NCBI RefSeq assembly: GCF_014700075.1
Contig: NZ_JACXBU010000019.1
Span: forward strand, 1 to 48,771
DNA: 48,771 nucleotides
Reading direction: 5' to 3'
From: Pseudomonas sp. JM0905a
Lineage (GTDB): Bacteria > Pseudomonadota > Gammaproteobacteria > Pseudomonadales > Pseudomonadaceae
The stretch's first letter is position 1, and each line of letters begins with the position of its first letter. The position numbers and the translations under genes were made by a program. Below the pieces are notes generated by a model, which had not been told where the DNA came from, searched no databases, and saw nothing but the letters and a program-made list of their open reading frames with translations. This document shows, one piece after another, positions 25,564 through 32,947 of the stretch.

Positions 25564-26489
25564 GCAAGGCGCCCCTCGCGATAGTCCAGCGCCGCCTCGC
25601 GCAGGGTCTCCACCGCCCATTGCGCCGCCAGGGAAAGCGGCAACGACGCATTGCTGCAGATCCCCACCGAACCGCCGGGTTCCTTGAAGCCCAGATCCAG
25701 TTCCACCAGTTCGCCGCTGGCCAGGTCCAGGCGCACCGCGTCCAGGGGGGCGATCCAGACTGCATCGCCGCTCTGCACGTAACGCCGGCTCAGGGCGAGC
25801 GACAGGGTTTCCAGGCGTTGGCGCGGCGGGCTGATGCCGCTCTGTACGAAGAATCCGTCGGCATGCTTGCGAATGGTGGTGCCAGCCAGTGGCAGCACCA
25901 GGGGGAAGCCGTCCAGGGAGCGGCGGTCGGCGCCCTCCTCCAACAGCGGATGGCCGGCACGAACCACCAGGGTCATGGATTCGCTGTACAGATGCTCGAA
26001 GGTCAGGCCATGGATTTCCGGGTTGTCGGTCATGCGCCCGACCACCAGGTCCAACTCGCCCACCCGCAACTGCGACAGCAGGTAGGCACCGGGCCCGGTC
26101 AGCACGCTGACCACCAGCGAGGGATGCTGCTGATGCAGGCGCCGCACCATTTCCGGCACCAGCAGGCCTTCCACGGTAGAGAGCACGCCGAGCCGCACGG
26201 TGCCGGCGGCGTACTCGCCTTCGCGCAGGCTGTTGACCCCGTCGCGCAGTGCCTGGACGCAAGGGCCGGCGTAACGCATGAAGGCCAGTCCCGCCTCCGT
26301 CAGGCTGGCGCCGCTCTTGCTGCGGTCGAACAGGCTGGCGTCAAGGATTTCCTCCAACTCCTTGAGGGTCTTGGAGATGGCCGGCTGGCTCACCGCCAAC
26401 TGATCCGCAGCGCGGGCCAGGCTGCCCTGGCGCGCTACTTCGAGGAAGCACAATAGGTGGCGGAATTTGATGCGGGTATCGATGTTCAA
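25560..26489 (-). CDS. pcaQ: LysR-family regulator PcaQ
   Basis: A protein of 309 residues. The N-terminal LysR helix-turn-helix covers about residues 5-64 (FRHLLCFLEVARQGSLARAA, then QPAISKTLKELEE). A periplasmic-binding-like effector domain follows. The start is TTG at 26489, giving the NIDTRIKFRHLLCF opening known in PcaQ proteins, with AGGA seven to eight bases before it; there is no suitable ATG, and longer readings run into a palindromic repeat. PcaQ activates pcaHG in response to ring-cleavage products in other bacteria. It reads in the same direction as pcaHG, and its operator lies at its own 3' end. Confidence 0.92.
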   Translation of the reverse strand: MNIDTRIKFRHLLCFLEVARQGSLARAADQLAVSQPAISKTLKELEEILDASLFDRSKSGASLTEAGLAFMRYAGPCVQALRDGVNSLREGEYAAGTVRLGVLSTVEGLLVPEMVRRLHQQHPSLVVSVLTGPGAYLLSQLRVGELDLVVGRMTDNPEIHGLTFEHLYSESMTLVVRAGHPLLEEGADRRSLDGFPLVLPLAGTTIRKHADGFFVQSGISPPRQRLETLSLALSRRYVQSGDAVWIAPLDAVRLDLASGELVELDLGFKEPGGSVGICSNASLPLSLAAQWAVETLREAALDYREGRLA

Positions 26490-26550
26490 CGGCGAGTCCT
26501 GTGGCGGCTGGCCTGCGAAGGCTAGCTCAAGGACGGGGCCGGGAGCTATT

Positions 26551-26590
26551 TGTGGGAGCGAATTCATTCGCGATTGAAATCGCTCCCACA
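26551..26590. repeat. Short family A repeat hairpin
   Basis: TGTGGGAGCGAATTCATTCGCGATTGAAATCGCTCCCACA: both arms directly adjacent, one of each arm type. It lies between the rof-like gene and pcaQ. Confidence 0.85.
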
Positions 26591-26605
26591 TGAATCGGCA
26601 TGCTC

Positions 26606-26878
26606 TCAGACCGTACAGACCTTACCAGCCAACTCCACCCGGCCAAACCGCGCGCCGGGGTCCAGCGGGGTGATGGCCAGCAGCCGGTCCATGCGTACGG
26701 AGCAAGGACCATCCTCCACCTCCAGCACGAAGAATTCTTCCTTCTCCGCGCTGGTGTGGGTGGTCAGCGCCCTGGCCTCGAATCCGCCACCGTCCACCAG
26801 CTCCACCTTCACCAGGTAGCGATACAGGCAGGCGATTTCCAGCAGATCGTGCAGGTCGCAATCCAGGGGCTGATACAT
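26606..26878 (-). CDS. Rho-binding antiterminator (Rof-like) protein
   Basis: A protein of 90 residues beginning MYQPLDCDLHDLLEIACLY, which matches the YQPINCDDYDNLELAC opening of E. coli Rof. Acidic and hydrophobic beta-strand segments follow (KVELVDGGGF, EEFFVLEV, VRMDRLLAI), as expected for the Sm-like fold. Rof binds Rho and blocks its termination activity. The start at 26878 has a strong GAGGAGG site. It is the last gene of the CPVC-protein/DUF2024/Rof operon, 10 bp after the DUF2024 gene. Confidence 0.82.
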   Translation of the reverse strand: MYQPLDCDLHDLLEIACLYRYLVKVELVDGGGFEARALTTHTSAEKEEFFVLEVEDGPCSVRMDRLLAITPLDPGARFGRVELAGKVCTV

Positions 26879-26888
26879 GCTGTCCTCC

Positions 26889-27143
26889 TCAGCAACCTTG
26901 CAGCGGAATGATGGAGTAGCCCTGCCGGCCGATGGCCTCGGCCACCTGCGGGCTGGCGATCTCGCTGTGGCAGAACAGGCACTCGCTGGCGGCGATGTCG
27001 GCATCCTGCACACCACGGCCGGCCAGCCATTCGGCGGCGAAGCGCCCCGCCTGGAGCTTGTCGCCGCCGCTGGTGAGCACATCGAAGTGCAGGTAGCGGC
27101 CATCGCGGGTACGGACATGGGTATCGAAGACTTTCACCTGCAT
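26889..27143 (-). CDS. DUF2024 family protein
   Basis: A protein of 84 residues opening MQVKVFDTHVRTRDGRYLHFDV, the recognisable start of DUF2024. Two cysteines occur in ECLFCHSE (C-x2-C, about residues 54-57) and one is the last residue. Function is not established. Its place between a thioredoxin-like gene and a Rof-like gene, under a cysteine-rich MarR regulator, suggests a thiol or metal role, but that is inference. Confidence 0.8.
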   Translation of the reverse strand: MQVKVFDTHVRTRDGRYLHFDVLTSGGDKLQAGRFAAEWLAGRGVQDADIAASECLFCHSEIASPQVAEAIGRQGYSIIPLQGC

Positions 27144-27156
27144 GGGGGCGCTCTCC

Positions 27157-27387
27157 TCACTTCAGGTCGGCAATCGCGGCGCCGAAGTTGATGTGCAGCA
27201 CCTGGCCATTCACCACCAGGGCGGGAACCGACTGCACACCGGCGGCTTCAGCCTCTGCGACACGGGTGGGCGCTTCACCCAGGTGCACCACTTCCACCTT
27301 CACGTCGGCGGCAAGCAGGTTGAGCAGGGTCTGTTCAGCGGATACGCAAACCGGGCAGCCGGCGTGGTAGTAACGGGCGGTGGTCAT
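27157..27387 (-). CDS. Small thioredoxin/glutaredoxin-like protein (CPVC)
   Basis: A protein of 76 residues. The active-site motif CPVC is at residues 11-14, followed by a helix and the strand VKVEVVHLGEAP. The cis-Pro loop is VQSVPALVVNG. The fold is a minimal thioredoxin/glutaredoxin type. It is the first gene of a three-gene minus-strand operon, divergent from the MarR gene with 113 bp between the coding regions. It could reduce the regulator or report redox state to it. Confidence 0.85.
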   Translation of the reverse strand: MTTARYYHAGCPVCVSAEQTLLNLLAADVKVEVVHLGEAPTRVAEAEAAGVQSVPALVVNGQVLHINFGAAIADLK

Positions 27388-27410
27388 TTTTCGGGTCTCC
27401 TGATCAATTA

Positions 27411-27425
27411 GTATCGATTCGATAC
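27411..27425. promoter_or_regulatory. Perfect palindrome, candidate MarR operator 1
   Basis: GTATCGA-T-TCGATAC is a perfect 15-bp dyad. It lies 23 bp upstream of the thioredoxin-like start and downstream of that gene's probable promoter, so a bound protein would repress it. Confidence 0.7.
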
Positions 27426-27453
27426 CGTTATCAGAGTACCCGCAGACGCCCCT

Positions 27454-27482
27454 TTGTCAATATAGTTTTTACTCGATACCAT
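27454..27482 (+). promoter_or_regulatory. Divergent promoter region sharing one -35 sequence
   Basis: TTGTCA (27454-27459), 17 bp, TACCAT (27477-27482) make a fair promoter for the MarR gene. On the minus strand TTGACA (27460-27455) is a perfect -35 for the thioredoxin-like operon, with TACTCT (27438-27433) 16 bp on as a weak -10. The two -35 elements overlap almost completely. Confidence 0.55.
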
Positions 27483-27489
27483 CTATCGA
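27473..27489. promoter_or_regulatory. Inverted repeat, candidate MarR operator 2
   Basis: TCGATA-CCATC-TATCGA is a perfect inverted repeat with a five-base spacer. It uses the same hexamer as the palindrome at 27411-27425 but in reversed order. It covers the -10 of the MarR gene and ends two bases before GGAGG. Confidence 0.65.
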
Positions 27490-27500
27490 CGGAGGTGAAC

Positions 27501-28073
27501 ATGACCGACCTATTCGACCTATTCGACCTGTTCGAACGACTCACCAGCCTGATGCGCATCTGGCACCGCGAGCACCCGCTGCTGGCCGAGCTTCAGCCCG
27601 TGCAACTCAGCGCCCTGGAATACCTGGCACGCTGCAACCACTACTCTGACACGCCGCTGGCGGTGGCCGAATACCTGGGACTGACCAAGGGAACGGTGTC
27701 GCAATCGCTGAAGGTCCTGGAAGCCAAGGGCCTGATCGAGAAGCGCCAGGACCAGCAGGACAAACGTAGCGTGCACCTTGAGCTGACGCAGGCCGCACGT
27801 GAACTGCTGGCTGCGGTGACACCACCGGAATTCCTGGCGAACGCGGTGGCGGAAATGGGACAGGACGCCGTCGACCTGGAGCGACTGCTGGCAGGGTTGT
27901 TGCGCACGGTGCAACGCCAGGCAGATGTGCCCGGCTTCGGCCTGTGCAAGACTTGCCGCTTCCACCAGCAGCGGGATGGCGAGCCATTCTGCGGATTGAC
28001 TCAGGAAGCCCTGGCTCGCCCATCCATCGAACTCATCTGCCGCGAGCACCAACCCTGCGAGGAAGCGGCCTGA
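27501..28073 (+). CDS. MarR-family regulator with cysteine-rich C-terminal tail
   Basis: A protein of 190 residues. The winged helix-turn-helix is clear at about residues 50-95 (TPLAVAEYLGLTKGTVSQSL, then LIEKRQDQQDKRSVHLELT). The C-terminal 45 residues extend beyond a normal MarR protein and carry Cys149-x2-Cys152, Cys164, Cys180 and Cys186 plus His155 and His183. This is a plausible metal-binding or redox site. ATG at 27501 has GGAGG five bases upstream. It is divergent from the CPVC/DUF2024/Rof operon, and paired palindromes lie between. Its stop is 8 bp from the stop of the convergent small gene at 28082. Confidence 0.87.
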   Translation: MTDLFDLFDLFERLTSLMRIWHREHPLLAELQPVQLSALEYLARCNHYSDTPLAVAEYLGLTKGTVSQSLKVLEAKGLIEKRQDQQDKRSVHLELTQAARELLAAVTPPEFLANAVAEMGQDAVDLERLLAGLLRTVQRQADVPGFGLCKTCRFHQQRDGEPFCGLTQEALARPSIELICREHQPCEEAA

Positions 28074-28081
28074 TCAGGTCT

Positions 28082-28342
28082 TCAGGCGCTCTTGCGGAAT
28101 AGCTCGCGGCCTTCGTCCAGGTACTGGTCCACCAGCCACTTCCCATGTGCGATGGAGGCGTGCTGGGCCTTGCCCAGTTCGGAGAGGAAGGCGTACCTCA
28201 CCGGCAGCGCGATGCGGCGGGTGGTCTCGCCTTCGGGGGAAGTGATGTGGCAACCGGCAGCCCAGGGTGTAGGGATGCCCGGATGCTCGAATACGTCGGC
28301 GACAATGACATAGTTGCGGTGAACGCATTGCAGGGTGCTCAT
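28082..28342 (-). CDS. Conserved-looking small protein of unknown function
   Basis: A protein of 86 residues beginning MSTLQCVHRNYVIVADVFEH. It is soluble, with no signal peptide or membrane helix; two Cys and several His are present. ATG at 28342 is preceded by GAGG about nine bases upstream. I do not recognise a family. It is convergent with the MarR gene, and the 265 bp upstream, before the AhpD-like gene, show no other gene. Confidence 0.6.
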   Translation of the reverse strand: MSTLQCVHRNYVIVADVFEHPGIPTPWAAGCHITSPEGETTRRIALPVRYAFLSELGKAQHASIAHGKWLVDQYLDEGRELFRKSA

Positions 28343-28608
28343 GGGGTCTACCTCGTTGTTGAAGGCCCGGAGCCGCTGGGTCTGACGGCCCGGCGGGCGT
28401 GGATTGAAGGTTCAACTTAAGGTCGGCACATGCCTTGCCTTGCTCCCTTCCGGATATAGCACAGGAGGTTTCCCGCGACGGGTCACCTGACCAAGGGTCA
28501 CCTCATTGGCCTGCCGTGTTTCGCCCGAATTGGCTATTCGGCCGGGACCGACGGCCGGCTAACTTACGTCCATCCCCCGCGTCCTGCGGGCCAATCTGGA
28601 GAACGTAG
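28343..28608. other. Divergent intergenic region, no strong motif
   Basis: It serves as upstream region for the small unknown gene (minus) and the AhpD-like gene (plus). CTTCCGGATATAGCACAGG and paired GGTCACCT copies (28480 and 28495 areas: CGGGTCACCTGACCAAGGGTCACCTCA) are visible. The two direct GGTCACCT copies, 16 bp apart, could be an operator. No consensus promoter is clear. Confidence 0.4.
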
Positions 28609-29043
28609 ATGAGCGCACGAATCGAATGGGCCAAGCAGGCGCCCGATGCCTACAAGGCGATGGTCGGTCTGGAACAGGCCCTGGCCAAGTCAGGTCTGGA
28701 AACCTCCCTGCTCGAACTGATCCGCCTGCGTGCCTCGCAGATCAACGGCTGCGCCTACTGCATCAACATGCACGCCAATGACGCCCGCAAGGCCGGTGAA
28801 ACCGAGGCACGTTTGCAGACCTTGAGCGTGTGGCACGACACCCATTTCTTCAGCGACCGCGAACAAGCCGTCCTGGCCTGGACCGAAAGCCTGACCCTGC
28901 TGCCCGAGCGCCATGCCCCGCAGGACCAGTACGAGCGCCTGCGCGAGCACTTCAGCGAAACCGAAATCGTCAATCTGACCCTGGCCATCGCCACCATCAA
29001 CGCCTGGAACCGCTTCGGCGTGGGCTTCGCGATGATCCCCTGA
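28609..29043 (+). CDS. Carboxymuconolactone decarboxylase-family / AhpD-like protein
   Basis: A protein of 144 residues. The motif CAYCINMH gives Cys48, Cys51 and His55, the redox site of the alkylhydroperoxidase AhpD core. LLELIRLRASQINGCAYC is typical for this subgroup. Such proteins are small peroxidases or reductases, not true carboxymuconolactone decarboxylases, which lack the CxxC. GGAG precedes the ATG by eight bases. It ends in a good terminator and is probably monocistronic. A peroxide role fits with the nearby thiol cassette, but no shared operator was seen. Confidence 0.88.
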   Translation: MSARIEWAKQAPDAYKAMVGLEQALAKSGLETSLLELIRLRASQINGCAYCINMHANDARKAGETEARLQTLSVWHDTHFFSDREQAVLAWTESLTLLPERHAPQDQYERLREHFSETEIVNLTLAIATINAWNRFGVGFAMIP

Positions 29044-29063
29044 AGCCCCCTGCCTCACCGCAG

Positions 29064-29088
29064 AAGGGCCGCATCGAGCGGCCCTTTT
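29064..29088 (+). terminator. Intrinsic terminator after the AhpD-like gene
   Basis: GGGCCGC (29066-29072) pairs with GCGGCCC (29078-29084) over the loop ATCGA, flanked by AA and TTTT. A classic Rho-independent terminator. Confidence 0.85.
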
Positions 29089-29187
29089 CATTCCCATCGC
29101 GCACCGGTGATGCATTCGGCGCGCGTTTCGCGTTTCCACGTCGAGGGATTGCGGTATTTTTCTGCCATTCCCCCGCCGGAGCCATGC

Positions 29188-30621
29188 ATGGAACTGCACA
29201 TCGTCATCCAGGGCAACAAGGACCTGTCCGGGCAGTTGTATCGCCAATTGCGCGAGGCCATCGAGTCCGGGCGCCTCAAGGCGGGCACCCGGCTGCCGCC
29301 GAGCCGCTTGCTGGCCGAGCAACTGGGCATCTCGCGCAAGACGGTGGCGGACACCTATGCCCTGCTCACCTACGACAACCTGCTCACCGGCAAGGTGGGC
29401 TCGGGCACCTTCGTCAACGCCCAGGCCGTCGGCCAGGGCCGCAAGCAGGGCCACGAGTCGCTGGCCAGTGCGGCGATCATCTCCAAATGGCACAACATCT
29501 CCACCTCCCTGGGCCATCCGTCCATGGACGCGATACTGCGCTATGACTTCATCGGCGGCGCCACCACCCGCAACCAGTTCCCCCAGGACGACTGGCGCCG
29601 CTGCGCCCAGCACGCCCTGCGCCAGACCGCGAAATCCCGCGGGCTCTACAGTCAGCCCGCCGGCCTGCCCGCGCTGCGTGACGCCATTGCCCGGCATGTG
29701 GCGTTTTCCCGCGGGGTGCACTGCAACGTCGAAGACGTGCTGGTCTGCCACGGTGCCCAGCAGGCCCTGGACCTGCTCGCCCGCGTGCTGGTGGAGCCGG
29801 GCTGCAGCGTGGCGGTGGAAGACCCCGGCTACCCGCCCGCGCGGCAGAGCTTCGCCGCCCAGGGCGCCGAGGTGATCGGCGTGCCGGTGGATGCGGAAGG
29901 CATCTGCGTCGACGCCATACCGGAGCACGTGCGGCTGATCTACGTGACCCCCTCGCACCAGTTTCCCCTCGGCATGCCCATGAGCCATGCGCGGCGCGAA
30001 GCCCTGCTGGACAAGGCGCTGCGCATCGGTGCGGTGATCATCGAGGACGACTACGACTGCGAGTTCCGCTACGAAGGCCGACCCAGCGAAACCCTGCAGA
30101 GCCTCGACAGCCACGGTGCGGTGGCCTATGTCGGCACCTTCTCCAAGTCCCTGCAACCGGAGCTGCGCCTGGGCTACTGCATCCTGCCACCAGCGCTGAT
30201 CGAAGCCGTTACCGCCGCCAAACAGCTCAGCGACTGGCACTGCTCCACCCTCACCCAGTGGACCCTGGCCAAGTTCATCGACGACGGCTGCCTGCAGAAG
30301 CACATCCGCCGCTGCCATGCCATCTACGCCAGCCGGCGGGAGCGTATCCTCGATCGCTTCAATGGCGACCTCGCGCGCTGGTTCGAGCTGGTGCCCTCGG
30401 TGGCCGGCTTCCACCTCGCCGCCCAGGCCAGGGTGCCGCTGGACATCCCACTGCTGGTGGAGCTGGCCCGCAAGCTGGACGTGGGCCTCTACCCGCTGGC
30501 CGGATTCTCCTACCAGGTGCCACCGCGCAACGGCCTGTTCCTCGGCTACGGCGCCATCGAAACCCTGGACCTCGACCCGGCGCTGGACCGGGTGCGGGAT
30601 GTCCTGGAGCAGATCGCCTAA
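29188..30621 (+). CDS. MocR/PdxR-type regulator (GntR HTH fused to aminotransferase domain)
   Basis: A protein of 477 residues. The N-terminal GntR winged helix is at about residues 12-75 (LSGQLYRQLREAIESGRLKA, then GISRKTVADTYALLTYDNLL). A fold-type I aminotransferase domain fills the rest, with the PLP lysine at about Lys320 (GTFSKSLQPELRLGY). ATG at 29188 follows CCGGAG; the upstream in-frame extension overlaps the previous terminator region. Members regulate vitamin B6, GABA or amino-acid genes. The convergent neighbour is a succinate-semialdehyde-type dehydrogenase, which brings GabR-like control to mind, but they do not share a promoter. The effector is unknown. Confidence 0.9.
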   Translation: MELHIVIQGNKDLSGQLYRQLREAIESGRLKAGTRLPPSRLLAEQLGISRKTVADTYALLTYDNLLTGKVGSGTFVNAQAVGQGRKQGHESLASAAIISKWHNISTSLGHPSMDAILRYDFIGGATTRNQFPQDDWRRCAQHALRQTAKSRGLYSQPAGLPALRDAIARHVAFSRGVHCNVEDVLVCHGAQQALDLLARVLVEPGCSVAVEDPGYPPARQSFAAQGAEVIGVPVDAEGICVDAIPEHVRLIYVTPSHQFPLGMPMSHARREALLDKALRIGAVIIEDDYDCEFRYEGRPSETLQSLDSHGAVAYVGTFSKSLQPELRLGYCILPPALIEAVTAAKQLSDWHCSTLTQWTLAKFIDDGCLQKHIRRCHAIYASRRERILDRFNGDLARWFELVPSVAGFHLAAQARVPLDIPLLVELARKLDVGLYPLAGFSYQVPPRNGLFLGYGAIETLDLDPALDRVRDVLEQIA

Positions 30622-30638
30622 GGGGCGACACAACCGCC

Positions 30639-30796
30639 TGTAGGGGCGAATTCATTCGCCAAGCAGGACGCAGTCCTGCCGTAGGTTGGTCCGAGGGACG
30701 AGACCCAACGTGGTCAGGCACAGGCGCCGAAGCGTTGGGTTTCGCTGCGCTCTACGCCAACCTACCCAAGCCGCCTCACCCTGACGTGCCCCCACA
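30639..30796. repeat. Composite of family A and family B repeats
   Basis: It begins with a family A arm (TGTAGGGGCGAATTCATTCGCC at 30639), continues into a complete family B palindrome (30681-30775) and ends GTGCCCCCACA. The right family A arm is degenerate. It looks as if a family B unit inserted into, or recombined with, a family A pair. Confidence 0.7.
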
Positions 30797-30825
30797 AGAG
30801 CAAGCCCGCGAGCATCTTTCGCAGA

Positions 30826-30860
30826 AAGAAAAAGGGGCTGAACACGTCAGCCCCTTTCTT
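30826..30860. terminator. Bidirectional terminator between the MocR and dehydrogenase genes
   Basis: AAAGGGGCTGA (30831-30841) pairs with TCAGCCCCTTT (30847-30857) around ACACG. A-rich and T-rich flanks on either side allow termination of both convergent transcripts. Confidence 0.85.
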
Positions 30861-30876
30861 CATCCACCCCGGTCGA

Positions 30877-32256
30877 TCAGCCGCGATCGCGCCAGATGGT
30901 CTGTACGTTGAGGAACTCGCGCAGGCCGAAGTGGGACAGCTCGCGGCCGTAACCGCTCTTCTTCACGCCACCGATCGGCACGCGCGGGTCGGAGGCGGTG
31001 AAGCCGTTGATGAACACCGCGCCGCTGACGATACGGCGGGCCAACTTCTGTGCCTTGGCCGCGTCGGTGGTCCAGAGCGCACCGCCCAGGCCGAACTCGC
31101 TGTCGTTGGCCAGCTCGACTGCATGCTCGGCATCGCGAGCGACGATGAGCGAGGCCACCGGGCCGAAGATTTCCTTGCGGAAGGCGGTCATGTCCGGGGT
31201 CACGTCCGCCAGCACGGTTGGTGCGTAGTAGTTGCCCTCGCGTTCAAGCTTGTGGCCGCCCAGCAGCAGGGTCGCGCCTTCGGCCAGGGTGGCCTGGACC
31301 TGGCCATCGAGCTCGTCGCGCAGGTCGAAGCGGGCCATGGGGCCGACGAAGGTGGAATCAGCCTGTGGATCGCCGATCTGCAGCGCCTTGACCGCCGCCA
31401 CGAAGCGCTCGGTGAAGGCTTCGGCGATGGGGGCTTCGAGGATGATGCGCTTGGCGGCGATGCACACCTGGCCGGCGTTGTTGAAGCGACTGGTGACCGC
31501 AGCCTTCACGGCCTGGTCCAGATCGGCGTCGGCCAGCACGATGAAGGGGTCGGAACCACCCAGCTCCAGCACGCACTTCTTCAGTGCGGCACCAGCCTGG
31601 GCAGCGATGGCAGCACCAGCGCCAACGCTACCGGTCACCGCCACCATGGCGATGCGCGGGTCGGCGATGGCCACGGAGACCAGCGGCGGCTCGACGTTGA
31701 TCACTTCGAACACGCCTTCCGGCAGGCCGGCTTCGGCCCAGACGGCGGCCAGCAGGCGGGCGCAGCCCATGACGTTGGGGGCGTGCTTGAGCACATAGCT
31801 GTTGCCGCCGAAGATGATCGGCACCGCGCCGCGCATCACCTGCCACACCGGGAAGTTCCAGGGCATTACCGCCAGCACCGGGCCCAGCGGCAGGTAGGCA
31901 ACCACGGCCTTGTTGTCTTCCACCAGGGTCGGCTCATCCGCAACCATGGCCGGGCCGTGCTCGGCGTACCACTCGCAGAGCTTGGCGCATTTCTCGACTT
32001 CGCCACGGGACTGGCTGATCGGCATGCCCATCTCGGTGGTGGTCATCCGCGCCATGGCTTCGGCGTTGGCGCGCAGGGACTTGGCCATGCGCAGCAGCGC
32101 AGCACTGCGCTCCTCGACGCTGAACTGGCTCCAGGCCGCAAAACCACGCTGGCTGGACGCCAGGCTGGCCTCAAGGGCAGCGGCATCCTGGTAGGGATAG
32201 CGGGCAATTTCCTCGCCGGTGGCGGGGTTGCGGGAGATGGCGGCAGGCGTATTCAT
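30877..32256 (-). CDS. NAD(P)-dependent succinate-semialdehyde-type aldehyde dehydrogenase
   Basis: A protein of 459 residues of the aldehyde dehydrogenase superfamily. The catalytic Glu231 is in LELGG and the nucleophile Cys265 in GQVC. MPWNFPVWQV (about 131-140) is the cofactor-site signature. The length and SRGEVEKCAKLCEWYAEHGP place it in the Sad-type (NAD-dependent succinate-semialdehyde dehydrogenase) subgroup, which also oxidises other aldehydes. The upstream 244 bp are AT-richer than average with no obvious operator, and the gene is probably monocistronic. The exact aldehyde is not certain. Confidence 0.87.
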   Translation of the reverse strand: MNTPAAISRNPATGEEIARYPYQDAAALEASLASSQRGFAAWSQFSVEERSAALLRMAKSLRANAEAMARMTTTEMGMPISQSRGEVEKCAKLCEWYAEHGPAMVADEPTLVEDNKAVVAYLPLGPVLAVMPWNFPVWQVMRGAVPIIFGGNSYVLKHAPNVMGCARLLAAVWAEAGLPEGVFEVINVEPPLVSVAIADPRIAMVAVTGSVGAGAAIAAQAGAALKKCVLELGGSDPFIVLADADLDQAVKAAVTSRFNNAGQVCIAAKRIILEAPIAEAFTERFVAAVKALQIGDPQADSTFVGPMARFDLRDELDGQVQATLAEGATLLLGGHKLEREGNYYAPTVLADVTPDMTAFRKEIFGPVASLIVARDAEHAVELANDSEFGLGGALWTTDAAKAQKLARRIVSGAVFINGFTASDPRVPIGGVKKSGYGRELSHFGLREFLNVQTIWRDRG

Positions 32257-32500
32257 GCTGTCCTCGTTGTACGTGAGAGCCGGTCAGGGCTCGCGATCAG
32301 TCTTGCGGCGAAAGTAAGGCAGCGACCGATTCACGTAAAACGAATAATCAAGAAGAAAGTATTCACAAAAAGAGAACAGCCAAGGCTGAACTCAATGACT
32401 TTCGCAGGCAGCTGTAGGAGCAGGCTTGCTCGCGAAAGGTTCTATCCCATCGCAACAGGGGCGGACGCCCTTCATCGCCGTCGGTGGATGGAAAAGGCGC

Positions 32501-32947
32501 CTACATAACAGCGGCCAACCGACTCGTCCGCCTATGACCGCGCGTCAGCGGCCAATTGCGGTGTTCCGCATCGGGCGCCTCGGTGGTGACCACATACACA
32601 CGCTGCTCATGGCCGTGGCGCAGCAGCACGCACTGCAGCGACTGGCCGTCTTCCACGTCGAACCAACGGGGTTCGCCGTCACGGGTCATCTCCATGAAGC
32701 GCTCCACCCGTGCGAGCACCGTGGCGGGGCTGAAGCGGTCCCAGCCGTCCGGCAGCGCATCGCCCCCCGGCAGCCAGCCGGTCGCCGGAAGCTCGCCATG
32801 CTCCTGGCTGCGGCGTCCCCAGGGAATCCACACCACGCCGCGCTGCGGGTCATGGATGGGCAATGCCGCGTCACTGTCGGGGTAATTGATGAGTTGCCGG
32901 CTCCCTTCGGCGGTGTAAAGCCCACTGACTTCCACTGCATGACACAT
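32501..32947 (-). CDS. Hypothetical protein, possible distant relative of SRAP (YedK/HMCES)
   Basis: A protein of 148 residues starting MCHAVEVSGLY at 32947, with GGGGAGG six bases upstream. I do not recognise it with certainty. Three features recall SOS-response-associated peptidases: a Cys directly after the initiator Met, VVWIPWG in the first half, and VYVVTTEAPDAEHRNWPL near the end, which resembles the TTEAN...I/HxRMP block. It is shorter than normal SRAP (about 220). There is no signal peptide. The alternative is an unrelated small soluble protein. Confidence 0.55.
   Translation of the reverse strand: MCHAVEVSGLYTAEGSRQLINYPDSDAALPIHDPQRGVVWIPWGRRSQEHGELPATGWLPGGDALPDGWDRFSPATVLARVERFMEMTRDGEPRWFDVEDGQSLQCVLLRHGHEQRVYVVTTEAPDAEHRNWPLTRGHRRTSRLAAVM

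Noticed and set aside
24054-26456. An 800-codon open frame on the plus strand opposite pcaG, pcaH and pcaQ
   Set aside because: It is the antisense shadow of three well-recognised genes in GC-rich DNA. Its composition (Gln/His/Gly/Ala-rich) matches no family.
26600-28073. Toxin-antitoxin or phage-defence module from the run of small genes
   Set aside because: The products match Rof, DUF2024, thioredoxin-like and MarR families; no nuclease, kinase or other toxin fold is visible.
28609-29043. PcaC (4-carboxymuconolactone decarboxylase) to complete the pca pathway
   Set aside because: It carries the CxxC of AhpD-like redox proteins, which true PcaC lacks, and does not lie in the pca operon.
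28690-30633. A 647-codon open frame on the minus strand opposite the AhpD-like and MocR genes
   Set aside because: Antisense shadow. Both plus-strand genes have clear motifs and ribosome sites, and the frame crosses a strong terminator.
32396-32440. TGTAGGAGCAGGCTTGCTCGCGAAAGG as a family A repeat
   Set aside because: It resembles the common Pseudomonas REP (GTAGGAGC...GCGAA) but is a single arm of a different type with no partner here, too little to call an element.
30931-32508. A 525-codon plus-strand frame opposite the aldehyde dehydrogenase
   Set aside because: The dehydrogenase has its catalytic Cys and Glu in place; the opposite frame is His/Gln/Gly-rich with no domain.
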